The translations under genes were made by a program, and so were the position numbers. This document shows positions 53,791 through 62,463 of a DNA stretch of 64,000 nucleotides, one piece after another (positions within the stretch are counted from its first letter, which is position 1; the number at the start of each line of letters is the position of its first letter). The stretch spans positions 276,266 to 340,265 of the forward strand of contig NZ_JACSQY010000003.1 of assembly GCF_014836415.1 (NCBI RefSeq), read 5' to 3'. Under the pieces are notes generated by a model. That model was not told where the DNA came from and made no database searches. It saw only the letters and a list, made by a program, of their open reading frames with translations. The stretch is from Sporosarcina gallistercoris. Lineage in GTDB: Bacteria; Bacillota; Bacilli; Bacillales_A; Planococcaceae.

Positions 53791-53821
53791 AAAAAAACCG
53801 AACAGTGTGTCGGTTTTATTT
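53791..53821 (-). terminator. Terminator of the tetR gene
   Basis: AAACCGACACA / TGTTCGGTTTTTTT on the minus strand, directly after the stop at 53822. Confidence 0.78.
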
Positions 53822-54382
53822 TTACATACGATCCACTTTTACCATTCCATACAGTAGGATATCGACAATTTCATCCAAAGCTTCTTCAACAGTAATACGG
53901 TTCTCCAGGAAAAATTGCCGATCCATTGTTGCATTTGCCGCTTCGATGATCAGTTTCATAAGAAGTGGTACATTGCGATCTGCAATGAGTCCTTCCTGTA
54001 TGCCTTGTTCAATCAGTTCCTGTAGTTCATCCCATTCGTTCAACGCCGCATGGATGCGTGTCCACTGGTCAGGATATGATTTTTTCATCTGTTCGAGTAT
54101 TTGCCATGTATAGAAGTCGTTGTATTTAGGAATGACAGTCATCGTCTTCTTAATTTTTTCGATTAAGGTCAAGTGAGGGCTCTGCATGATCGCTTCGGTC
54201 TTTTCGTCGAATTCCTGAAGTGTTGAGTCGATGATTGCATCCAAGATATCCACTTTTGAGGCGAATTGCTCGTACAGCGTACGTTTACTGATGCCAAGCC
54301 TCTTGGCCAGATCATCCATCGTGAATTTCATACTTTTCTCATGCACTTCTTCTAAAAAGGCTTTCATGATCCGTGCTTTCAT
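53822..54382 (-). CDS. TetR-family repressor
   Basis: A 186-residue regulator with the TetR helix-turn-helix at residues 18-45 (TMDDLAKRLGISKRTLYEQFASKVDIL) and an all-helical ligand domain. GGAAGAGG precedes the ATG. Its gene is followed by a terminator and then the MATE exporter; both promoters carry the same 24-bp inverted site, so it probably represses itself and the exporter and lets go when a drug-like ligand binds. The ligand is unknown. Confidence 0.9.
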   Translation of the reverse strand: MKARIMKAFLEEVHEKSMKFTMDDLAKRLGISKRTLYEQFASKVDILDAIIDSTLQEFDEKTEAIMQSPHLTLIEKIKKTMTVIPKYNDFYTWQILEQMKKSYPDQWTRIHAALNEWDELQELIEQGIQEGLIADRNVPLLMKLIIEAANATMDRQFFLENRITVEEALDEIVDILLYGMVKVDRM

Positions 54383-54404
54383 ACCTCTTCCTCCTGACGA
54401 GTTT

Positions 54405-54428
54405 AAACTGTAAAAACAAAAATAGTTT
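54405..54428 (+). promoter_or_regulatory. Putative TetR operator before tetR
   Basis: AAACTGTAAAAACAAAAATAGTTT on the plus strand, with AAACT / AGTTT inverted ends, 23 bases upstream of the tetR start. It matches the site before the MATE gene. Confidence 0.65.
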
Positions 54429-54574
54429 CAAGCGTTCAATCAAGACTATATAATGCAATGGACAGGAAGTCAAGCTGGTTGTTCGGAGAAAAGAGATTGT
54501 CGAGTATGAATGCAACTCTTTGGACAACAGAATTATACTCCTTGAATTTCCGTTTTTATTGGAGTTGCAAAAAG

Positions 54575-54620
54575 AAATCTGGTGGAGAAAAGCAATATGC
54601 TTTCTCCACCAGATTAGTTT
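54575..54620 (-). terminator. Terminator of the oligopeptidase gene
   Basis: AATCTGGTGGAGAAA / TTTCTCCACCAGATT, a perfect 15-pair stem, with TTTCTTTTTG following on the minus strand. Confidence 0.85.
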
Positions 54621-54627
54621 TATCAAA

Positions 54628-56703
54628 TTATTTGACAACACCCTGAACATTCAACTTTACACCAGTTCCGATTTTATCCAAAACAAACGCATATAACTCC
54701 GCGACTTCTTTCAACTGATTGAAACGCCCGGATTCACCAAAGTGACCAGCTCCCATATTGGTTTTCATCACTATAATATGGTCATCGGTTTTCATTTCTC
54801 TTAAGCGGGCAACCCATTTCGCGGGTTCCCAATAGCCGACGCGTGGATCGTTCAAGCCAGTTGTGACGTAGAGGTGCGGATACTCTTTCGCTTCCACATT
54901 GTCATACGGACTGTAGGATTTCATGTAAAAGTAAGCTTCTGATTCTCTCGGATCTCCCCATTCGTCCCATTCCAGTGTAGTGAGGGGAATGGCTGTGTCG
55001 AGCATCGTTGTGACAACATCGACGAACGGCACTTCAGGGACGATGACTTTAAACAGATCACCTGCCATGTTAGCGACAGCACCTGCGAGCAAACCTCCCG
55101 CACTGCCACCGCGAGCAGCTAGCTGGTCCGGAGTTGTGTAACCTTCCTCAATCAGATATTTTGCAGCCGCAATGAAATCAGTAAATGTGTTGCGCTTGTT
55201 TTGCATCTTTCCATCCTCGTACCAATGTTTCCCCATTTCCGATCCCCCACGCACTTGCGCTGTGACCAACACAACTCCTCTTTCTAATACAGGAAGTCGA
55301 TAAGGACTGAAATTCGGATCACTGTTGGATCCATAGGAACCATAGGCATACAGGATAATCGGAGCAGGTCCATTGTCGAATGCTCCTTCTTTATAAACAA
55401 GGTTCAATGGAACTTTTACTCCATCTTCCGCAGTTGCCCATAATTGCTTTTGACGGAAGTTTGAAGGATCATATTCACCGCTGACTGGAGCTACTTGTAA
55501 ACACCGCTTTTCTCCAGTAAGCAAATCGAGTGCATACGTTGTTTCTGGCGTAAGCATCGACTCGAAGACAAGTAACACTTCTGGAGCACAATAGCTTTGA
55601 TTCGATTTAACTGAAACGGAATAGAGCGGCTCATCCCATTGAATCTGTTCCAACTGACCGTTTTTCAGCTCCCAGATTTGCGTCAGTCCGTTTTCTCGAC
55701 CAGCGACAAGTAGTTTGTCCTGGAAAGGATATAGTGCCTGAAGATAGCGATTTTCGTTATAGTCTACAACATGATCTCGAGTGTGCAAATTGTTGAGTGG
55801 ACAACGATGCAGCTGGAAGTTTTGTGCTCCTTCGTTCGATAGAATCAGTAAATCCTCACCCCAGTGCTCGACGTCGTATTCGATACCGTCACGTCGCGCA
55901 TCTACTAGTTGCAGAGGGGAAAGTGGTGCATCTGCGTCAATTAGACGGATTTCACTCGTCGTTTTTGAATCCGAATGCACAACAATGTATTTGCCGCTTT
56001 GAGATTTGTTCATATAGAGGGTGAACGTCTCGTCATTTTCTTCATAGAGCAGTTCATCCTGATTGGCATCACTGCCTAAATGGTGGCGCATGAGGCGGCT
56101 AGGACGCTCATTTTCATCGACTGTAATATAGAAAATATACTCACCGCACCTGCTCCATTCCACACTACCGTAGATGAACACATCCGTAATCCGGTCTGGT
56201 AGAAGTTCTCCTGTTGCCAGGTCTTTCACAAAGATGGTATAGCGATCTGTTCCATCCCGATTTTCCAAATAAGCAAGAAGGCGATGATCGTTACTCCATT
56301 TCAGTGCTGTCACACTTAAATAATCACTTTCCTTGGCCAATTCATTCAGATCGAGTATTACTTCCTCATGTACTTTAGAAAGTAGTTCACGGCTCGTTGC
56401 TTTTTTGCGTGCATAGATTGGATATTGTTTCGTTTTGTCCAAACGGGAGTAGTAGAAATATGGCCCATGTTGCACGGGAACATCGATTTCTGATTCAGGC
56501 ACGCGGTCCACCATACACTGATAAATTTCTTCGGTTTGTTCCTTGAGAGGCTCCATAATTTCGTTGTAATAGCGGTTCTCGTCCTCGATATACTTGATAA
56601 CCTCAGGATTATTGCGGTCATTCAGCCAATAAAAGTCGTCTTCACGCACATCGCCATGCAGTTCATGGGGATGGGGGATTCGTTTAGCAATAGGTGGTTT
56701 CAC
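54628..56703 (-). CDS. ptrB: S9A oligopeptidase B-like serine peptidase
   Basis: A 691-residue prolyl-oligopeptidase-family enzyme: N-terminal beta-propeller (DVREDDFYWLNDRNNPEVI start, residues 70-400) and alpha/beta-hydrolase domain. The catalytic triad is Ser in ARGGSAGGLL, Asp in GLNDPRVGYWEP and His in GAGHFGESGR. The pattern is that of oligopeptidase B, which cuts short peptides after basic residues in the cytoplasm. The start is GTG 56703, with AAGGAG upstream. Monocistronic with its own terminator. Confidence 0.92.
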   Translation of the reverse strand: MKPPIAKRIPHPHELHGDVREDDFYWLNDRNNPEVIKYIEDENRYYNEIMEPLKEQTEEIYQCMVDRVPESEIDVPVQHGPYFYYSRLDKTKQYPIYARKKATSRELLSKVHEEVILDLNELAKESDYLSVTALKWSNDHRLLAYLENRDGTDRYTIFVKDLATGELLPDRITDVFIYGSVEWSRCGEYIFYITVDENERPSRLMRHHLGSDANQDELLYEENDETFTLYMNKSQSGKYIVVHSDSKTTSEIRLIDADAPLSPLQLVDARRDGIEYDVEHWGEDLLILSNEGAQNFQLHRCPLNNLHTRDHVVDYNENRYLQALYPFQDKLLVAGRENGLTQIWELKNGQLEQIQWDEPLYSVSVKSNQSYCAPEVLLVFESMLTPETTYALDLLTGEKRCLQVAPVSGEYDPSNFRQKQLWATAEDGVKVPLNLVYKEGAFDNGPAPIILYAYGSYGSNSDPNFSPYRLPVLERGVVLVTAQVRGGSEMGKHWYEDGKMQNKRNTFTDFIAAAKYLIEEGYTTPDQLAARGGSAGGLLAGAVANMAGDLFKVIVPEVPFVDVVTTMLDTAIPLTTLEWDEWGDPRESEAYFYMKSYSPYDNVEAKEYPHLYVTTGLNDPRVGYWEPAKWVARLREMKTDDHIIVMKTNMGAGHFGESGRFNQLKEVAELYAFVLDKIGTGVKLNVQGVVK

Positions 56704-57001
56704 GTATTAAAATCTCCTTCCATCGATATATGTAATAGTTTCGCTATGAAATAGGGAAATCCTTTTTTGTAAGAAGGTTCTGACTACATGTAGAAGTAGA
56801 ATGTGTAGGAACCAATCATGAATATTCGTTGTCAAGTAAGCCCATGTTGTGAAAAGTTCACGTTGTTAAACTTTTGTTAAAAAAGAGCTACATGCTTCCA
56901 GAGAATTTTTGTTCAGCCCAAACTTTTTTCGGAAGCTGCCCGTCAAACAAGTAAGACGTGAGCGCGACATGTTGAAATTTGGAGAAGGTGGATCATTTGT
57001 C

Positions 57002-57493
57002 ATGACAAAAAATGAAAAGTTCTTACAGGTAGAGCGTTTTTTAATCGAAAACCAAAATGCTCATTACCGTCTTGCCTATAGTTATGTAAAAAACAAAGAA
57101 AACGCACTTGATATTATTCAAGAATCGATTTATAAAGCACTTCAATCCATTGATCGTCTGGATGAAATCAAGTACTTAAAGACTTGGTTCTATCGGATTC
57201 TGGTGAACACTTCAATCGATTTCATAAGGAAACATCGGCGTATGACGGTGATGGACGATGAGATTCTGGATGGGTATCTACCTAGAACAGAAGACGAGCA
57301 GACAGATATGGATTTGCTTGATGCGTTGAATTCGCTTACCGCGAAGGAAAAGTCGTTAATCATCTTACGTTTTTTTGAAGACCTGAAGATTGATGAAGTA
57401 GCAGCTGTCTTAGAAGAGAATGTCAATACGACAAAAACGAAGTTGTATCGAACACTAAAGAAATTACGTTTAGAAATTGGAGAGGGGATTTAG
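57002..57493 (+). CDS. sigV: ECF sigma factor, SigV-like
   Basis: A 163-residue ECF sigma factor: region 2 (HYRLAYSYVKNKENALDIIQ, YLKTWFYRILVNTSIDFIRK) and region 4 (LNSLTAKEKSLIILRFFEDL, then VAAVLEENVNTTKTKLYRTLKKLR). The following RsiV-like gene identifies it as the SigV type, which is freed when lysozyme triggers cleavage of RsiV. ATG 57002 lies about ten bases after GAGAAGGTGG; the frame open from 56909 has no better site. Its stop is one base before the rsiV start. Confidence 0.85.
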   Translation: MTKNEKFLQVERFLIENQNAHYRLAYSYVKNKENALDIIQESIYKALQSIDRLDEIKYLKTWFYRILVNTSIDFIRKHRRMTVMDDEILDGYLPRTEDEQTDMDLLDALNSLTAKEKSLIILRFFEDLKIDEVAAVLEENVNTTKTKLYRTLKKLRLEIGEGI

Positions 57494-57494
57494 G

Positions 57495-58367
57495 ATGAAA
57501 CAGATAAACAAACTTAAGAAGGAATATGATGATATTGAAATCCCTTCTGAACTGGACGAAGTGGTGAAAAACTCTATACAACGAGCTAAAGCCTCAAAAA
57601 AGAAGCGTTCTCCTTTGAGGCAGTGGTCGATTGGTGTAGCTGCTGCTTCAGTATTGTTCATCGGTAGCGTCAATGTAAGTCCCGCTTTAGCTCAGTCGAT
57701 GGCGAATGTACCTGTCCTTGGGGCCCTAGTGGAAGTCTTTACGGTGCAGACGTTAACGATGGACAAAGAGACTTACCAAGCGGAACTTAAAACACCTGCT
57801 ATTAGTGGTTTGGAAGATGAAGGGTTGCAAGCATCATTGAATGACAAATACATTGAAGAGAACAAAGAGCTCTTTAAGCAATTTAAGGAAGATGTTGCGG
57901 ACATGGAAGAGGTCGGTGCAGGTCATTTAGGCATTGATACAGGATATGAAGTGAAAACCGATACCGAACAATTGTTATCAATTGCCCGTTACGAAGTGAA
58001 TACTGTTGGTTCATCTTCCACTACGATGCAATACGATACGATCGATAAACAAAACAATGTGCTAATTACACTACCGAGTCTCTTTAAGGATGATTCCTAT
58101 ATAGAGGTCATTAGCTCCTATATAAAAGAAGAGATGATGCAGCAAATGAAGGAAGATGAAAATACCGCATACTTCGCTTTCGAAGGAGCAGATCTTGACT
58201 TTCAGACCATCCAGGCTGAACAAAACTTCTATATTACATCTAATCATAAACTTGTGATCTCTTTCGATAAGTACGAAGTGGCGCCTGGTTATATGGGAGT
58301 GGTCACATTTGAAATCCCATCGGATATTTTGAGAGATATCCTTGTGGGAAACACATATATTCGCTAA
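57495..58367 (+). CDS. rsiV: RsiV-like anti-sigma factor and lysozyme sensor
   Basis: A 290-residue membrane protein: cytoplasmic sigma-binding part (residues 1-45), one membrane helix (WSIGVAAASVLFIGSVNVSPALA), then an extracytoplasmic domain with DUF4163/DUF3298 features (ISGLEDEGLQASLNDKYIEE, ARYEVNTVGSSSTTMQYDTI, ITLPSLFKDD, FYITSNHKLVISFDKYEVAPGYMGVV). In B. subtilis and C. difficile RsiV binds lysozyme directly and is then cut by signal peptidase and RasP. GAGAGGGG lies upstream; translation is coupled to sigV. Confidence 0.88.
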   Translation: MKQINKLKKEYDDIEIPSELDEVVKNSIQRAKASKKKRSPLRQWSIGVAAASVLFIGSVNVSPALAQSMANVPVLGALVEVFTVQTLTMDKETYQAELKTPAISGLEDEGLQASLNDKYIEENKELFKQFKEDVADMEEVGAGHLGIDTGYEVKTDTEQLLSIARYEVNTVGSSSTTMQYDTIDKQNNVLITLPSLFKDDSYIEVISSYIKEEMMQQMKEDENTAYFAFEGADLDFQTIQAEQNFYITSNHKLVISFDKYEVAPGYMGVVTFEIPSDILRDILVGNTYIR

Positions 58368-58508
58368 GTTATTTTAATCAGCAGCAGATGAGTCATTTCG
58401 TCTGCTGTCCCCTCTTATTAATAGAAGAAATGCCATACTTACATAAGCTAACAGAACGACCCAATCAGCATAAGAATATTCACAATGTGACAGGAGGATT
58501 TGTTTGAA

Positions 58509-59381
58509 ATGAGTGCATTAGATCAACAAGAGTCTAGGAAAAGGAAAAGGTTAAAAAAACGATATTTCGTAATTCTTCTACTCGTTCTTTTTGGCACCGG
58601 TTTTTTTATCGGGAAATCTTATTCTGCACGGGAACTACCAAGTACGCCAGATAAGCTCACTAATACACATGAATCAGACGATAAAACAGAAGAATCAAGT
58701 CATAAACCTGTAGAGGCCACAAAAGAAGAACAGGCTAATGAAGAAACTGTAGTAGAAGAAAAAATACCGAAAAAAGTAGTCTATCTGACATTCGATGATG
58801 GTCCTAGCAAGTTGACCGAGCAGTTTTTGGATATCTTACAGGAGCATGGAGTGAAAGCTACGTTCTTCATGCAAGGAAGTAATTTAAAGAAAGAGCACTT
58901 GCAGAACAGTGTAAAACGAGCCGCTCAAGAAGGCCATTACATCGGAGCCCATAGCATGACTCATAATTTTAAAAAACTTTACACCGACCAGCAATTTGTA
59001 CCTGAAATGATCGAAACACTGAACTTGGTCCATGAAATTACAGGACTGAATCCTCACTTAGTCCGTCCTCCATATGGATCTGCACCGGGGTTGAAAAGTG
59101 ACCTTATGCGAAAAAAACTTGCAGATGCACATATTAAAGTTTGGGATTGGACCATCGATTCAAATGATTGGGAACTTGCGGGTAAGCCATCTCAAATCTT
59201 GCAGAATATCAAACAGGGTGCCACTTCTGACAGAGAAATTGTATTGATGCACGAAAAACCGCAAACCTTGGCAGCACTTCCTGGGATTCTGAATTTCTTC
59301 AAAGAACAGGAATACGAATTTGCTGTCTATGATGAAGCGCATCACTTTGTCCTCAATTTCCAAAATGATTCTAATCTTTAG
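58509..59381 (+). CDS. Polysaccharide deacetylase, PdaV-like
   Basis: A 290-residue anchored peptidoglycan deacetylase: membrane helix (residues 21-38), acidic linker, then a complete NodB domain. Motifs are TFDDGPS (metal Asp), HSMTHNF (metal His pair), RPPYGSAPG, DWTIDSNDW and LMHEKPQT. All catalytic residues are intact, unlike the YlxY-like protein at 9545. Together with sigV-rsiV this gives the C. difficile-type csfV-rsiV-pdaV arrangement, in which N-deacetylation gives lysozyme resistance; B. subtilis has the O-acetylase OatA there. ATG 58509 is ten bases after AGGAGGA; TTG 58500 overlaps it too closely. Confidence 0.88.
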   Translation: MSALDQQESRKRKRLKKRYFVILLLVLFGTGFFIGKSYSARELPSTPDKLTNTHESDDKTEESSHKPVEATKEEQANEETVVEEKIPKKVVYLTFDDGPSKLTEQFLDILQEHGVKATFFMQGSNLKKEHLQNSVKRAAQEGHYIGAHSMTHNFKKLYTDQQFVPEMIETLNLVHEITGLNPHLVRPPYGSAPGLKSDLMRKKLADAHIKVWDWTIDSNDWELAGKPSQILQNIKQGATSDREIVLMHEKPQTLAALPGILNFFKEQEYEFAVYDEAHHFVLNFQNDSNL

Positions 59382-59477
59382 CAAAACGCATTCTGCTAAT
59401 CGTAATCGTGAAAGGTTAACTATCACTTAAGGTGATTGAACGAAGTATCTATGACGAATAACTCTGCATGAAAAAGT

Positions 59478-59513
59478 AACCGCCATCTGAAAATAACCAG
59501 ATGACGGTTTTTT
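59478..59513 (+). terminator. Terminator between pdaV and tldD
   Basis: AACCGCCATCTG / CAGATGACGGTT around AAAATAAC, then TTTTTG. Confidence 0.83.
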
Positions 59514-59649
59514 GAGTGAAAAAAGAGGTGAAGGCAGTGTTTCCACTGGAAAAGAAATTGCAATTGAAACTAAAAATAATGAATTATCTGTCCTTTTGAT
59601 GAATTCTAGAAAAATATAGGTTATAATCCAAATGGAGGGGGAATGGAAA

Positions 59650-61038
59650 ATGATCAAGCAATCCATAATTGAAAATGTTTTGGAGGCAGCGTTAACAACA
59701 GGCGGCGATTTTTCGGAAGTTTTCATAGAAGATAAGTTTGTCAATTCGATTGAATTGCAAAGCAACAAAATCGAAAGAAGTATATCTGGTCGCGACTTCG
59801 GAATTGGAATCCGGATTTTCTCCGGACTTCAAAGTGTTTATACGTATACCTCCGACTTCTCTGAAGAAGGGTTGATCGAGGCAGCGAAGCGAGCTGCTTT
59901 AGCTATTAGTGGAGGGGGCAATGGAATCCTCCATCCCTTGCAGAAGGAAATCGTCAAACCGATTCATACGATTGCTCAACTCCCGCAAACTGTAGAGCAT
60001 GCACGAAAAGTGGCAGTGATGAGAAAGGCAAACGAAATTGCTAGACAGTATGATGAGCGAATTCGGCAAGTAGGGCTCCGTTATTATGATGAAGAACAAA
60101 ATATCTTAATTGCGAATTCAGAAGGTAGATTTGTAGAAGACCAACGTGTCCATTCCCGTCTGGCGATACAAGCGACAGCTGCAGATGGAACGGAAATGCA
60201 AAGCGGTTTCTATGGACCGGGAGCCCATGCCGGCTTTGAATTCATCGAAAATCTGGATCTGCACCATTATGCAGGTGAAGCAGCCCGTATTGCGGTCACC
60301 ATGCTGGGTGCGGACGAATGTCCAAGTGGAAAGTTCCCGGTGATTATTGACAATGAGTTTGGCGGTGTCATCTTCCATGAGGCTTGTGGACATGGACTTG
60401 AAGCGACTGCAGTAGCGAAGAACACGTCAGTCTTCGCTAATCGTATCGGTGAAAAAGTAGCACCTGACATCGTGACCTATATCGACGACGGAACACTGCC
60501 AAATGAATGGGGCTCTCTGACGATTGACGATGAAGGAGAGAAGACACGCAAAAATGTGCTCATTGAAAATGGGGTTTTAAAAGGTTATATGATTGATAAA
60601 TTCAATGCGCGTCGGATGAATGCGGAAGCAACTGGTTCTTCGCGGCGTCAATCGTATCGATTCAACCCGACTTCACGGATGACGAACACGTATATCGCAG
60701 CAGGGGAATCGACCCCTGAAGAAATCATCGCATCTACAGAGAATGGGATTTACGCGAAGTATATGGGTGGGGGACAAGTGAATCCTGCGACAGGAGATTA
60801 CAACTTTGCGGTTGAGGAAGCCTATTTGGTGAAAGACGGTAAGATCGATCGCCCTGTTCGTGGCGCTACGCTCATTGGGAATGGCGCGAAAACACTGCAG
60901 CTTATCGACAAAGTCGGAAACAACTTAGCGCATGGTGCAGGAATGTGCGGGTCTGTCAGCGGAAGCTTACCTGTCAATGTCGGTCAGCCTATGTTACGAG
61001 TTAGCGAAATTACCGTCGGTGGGACAAAGGGGGAATAA
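59650..61038 (+). CDS. tldD: TldD metallopeptidase subunit
   Basis: A 462-residue TldD protein with the zinc motif HEACGH (HExxxH, about residue 243) in FGGVIFHEACGHGLEA, followed by ANRIGEKVAPDIVTYIDDGT and the Cys-containing GAGMCGSVSGSLP near the end. With its partner PmbA/TldE it forms a heterodimer that degrades unfolded peptides and, in some species, trims antibiotic or modified peptide precursors. ATG 59650 is nine bases after GGAGGGGG. It ends two bases before pmbA. Confidence 0.92.
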   Translation: MIKQSIIENVLEAALTTGGDFSEVFIEDKFVNSIELQSNKIERSISGRDFGIGIRIFSGLQSVYTYTSDFSEEGLIEAAKRAALAISGGGNGILHPLQKEIVKPIHTIAQLPQTVEHARKVAVMRKANEIARQYDERIRQVGLRYYDEEQNILIANSEGRFVEDQRVHSRLAIQATAADGTEMQSGFYGPGAHAGFEFIENLDLHHYAGEAARIAVTMLGADECPSGKFPVIIDNEFGGVIFHEACGHGLEATAVAKNTSVFANRIGEKVAPDIVTYIDDGTLPNEWGSLTIDDEGEKTRKNVLIENGVLKGYMIDKFNARRMNAEATGSSRRQSYRFNPTSRMTNTYIAAGESTPEEIIASTENGIYAKYMGGGQVNPATGDYNFAVEEAYLVKDGKIDRPVRGATLIGNGAKTLQLIDKVGNNLAHGAGMCGSVSGSLPVNVGQPMLRVSEITVGGTKGE

Positions 61039-61040
61039 CA

Positions 61041-62384
61041 ATGGACATCCAAACTTTTCAGGGAGAGCTGTTGACGAAAGCAAAGGATTCCGGTTTTGAG
61101 GAAGCTGAAGTGTATTTTGAAAACTCAATTTCATTCCAAGTAAGTATATTTGAAGGTGAAATCGATAGCTATGAAACATCTGACGAAGGGGGTCTTGGCT
61201 TCAGAGGCTTGTATCACGGTAAAATGGGTTATGCCTATACAGAAAAAATCGATGTAGATTCTATTTCATTTTTAATTGATGGTGCTAAAGTAAATGCGGA
61301 AGTGTTAGATGAAGATGATGGATCGGATATATTTGAAGGCAGTGACAACTACTCTCAGCACTCCAGTTTTAACGATGTGCTTGCAAATATCTCAATTCCA
61401 GAGAAGATCGCATTCATTAAAGAAGTTGAAAAGAAAACGTTAGCCTATGATCCACGGATAGTTACATTAAATTATTGTGTACTTCAGGATTTTACTCGGG
61501 AACGTGTCCTAGCAAATAACAAAGGTCTTTCTTTACAAGATAAAATGAATGGACTCATTGTGTTCATTTCCGTCGTCGCAAAACAGGGCGAAGAAATGAA
61601 GACGGGTGGCGCCGTCCGGTTGACACGGGATTTCAGTTCATTGGATGCAGAGGAAATTGCGAAAGAAGCAGCTGAGGAAGCACTTTCTCTGCTTGGAGAG
61701 AAATCGATTCCATCGCGGAAATACCCGATTATCATGCGTCACGATGCATCTGCTTCGTTATTGGCGGCGTTTACCTCCGTCTTTTCAGCTGAAGAAGCGC
61801 AAAAAGATCAGTCACTGCTAAAAGACAAGGTAGGTGAGGGGATTGGAGCGGAAAACTTCACTCTTATAGATGATCCTTTCCATCCGGAAGCGTTGACAAG
61901 CAGCCATTTCGATGGCGAAGGAGTAGCTACTCAAAAAACGACGATTATTTCAAAAGGTACTCTCAAAACGTTGTTACACAATCGGCAAACCTCAAAGTTA
62001 GATGGAGTGGAATCCACAGGTCATGCCAGCAAGCCCTCTTACAAAAGTACGTTATCAGTAGCGCCTAATCATGTGTACGTTGTCAAAGGGGAAAAAAGTC
62101 TGTCTGACATGATCGCAAGTATAGAAGATGGCGTTCTCATCATCGAGTTATCAGGTCTCCACTCCGGGACAAATACAATATCAGGGGACTTTTCAGTAGC
62201 TGCAACAGGATTTCATATTGTAAATGGTGAAATTTCCTCTGCCGTGAAACAGATGACCATCGCAGGGAATTTCTTTGACTATATGAAGTCAATCGAAGCA
62301 GTAGGTTCAGATTTGAAATTTGTACCAGGTGGCTACGGTTCACCTTCCTTGAAAGTGAAAGAACTCTCAGTGACAGTGGACTAA
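61041..62384 (+). CDS. pmbA: PmbA/TldE metallopeptidase subunit
   Basis: A 447-residue PmbA/TldE protein. It lacks the HExxxH zinc site, as expected for this subunit, and has the family phrases SFQVSIFEGEIDSYETSDEG, FHPEALTSSHFDGEGVATQK, LLHNRQTSKLDGVESTGHAS and GLHSGTNTISGDFSVAATGF. It pairs with TldD and helps hold the substrate. The two genes are coupled by a two-base gap. No peptide precursor gene is recognised next to them. Confidence 0.92.
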   Translation: MDIQTFQGELLTKAKDSGFEEAEVYFENSISFQVSIFEGEIDSYETSDEGGLGFRGLYHGKMGYAYTEKIDVDSISFLIDGAKVNAEVLDEDDGSDIFEGSDNYSQHSSFNDVLANISIPEKIAFIKEVEKKTLAYDPRIVTLNYCVLQDFTRERVLANNKGLSLQDKMNGLIVFISVVAKQGEEMKTGGAVRLTRDFSSLDAEEIAKEAAEEALSLLGEKSIPSRKYPIIMRHDASASLLAAFTSVFSAEEAQKDQSLLKDKVGEGIGAENFTLIDDPFHPEALTSSHFDGEGVATQKTTIISKGTLKTLLHNRQTSKLDGVESTGHASKPSYKSTLSVAPNHVYVVKGEKSLSDMIASIEDGVLIIELSGLHSGTNTISGDFSVAATGFHIVNGEISSAVKQMTIAGNFFDYMKSIEAVGSDLKFVPGGYGSPSLKVKELSVTVD

Positions 62385-62392
62385 TTTAAGGG

Positions 62393-62437
62393 AACCTGTC
62401 TGTGCAAGGCACAGTACCGTGAGTGACGTGCACAGGC
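62393..62437. repeat. Family R relic
   Basis: GGAACCTGTCTGTGC and GTGACGTGCACAGGC keep the two R ends around a shortened, altered middle, directly after pmbA. Confidence 0.4.
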
Positions 62438-62463
62438 AACATCTATGTAGAAGGAGACGCAAA

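Noticed and set aside
56795..56870. A possible further R copy and an ECF promoter before sigV
   Set aside because: Only short matches (CAATCATGAATATTCG; GTTAAACTTTTG) are seen. The R ends are absent and the -10 motif expected for SigV autoregulation is not clear.
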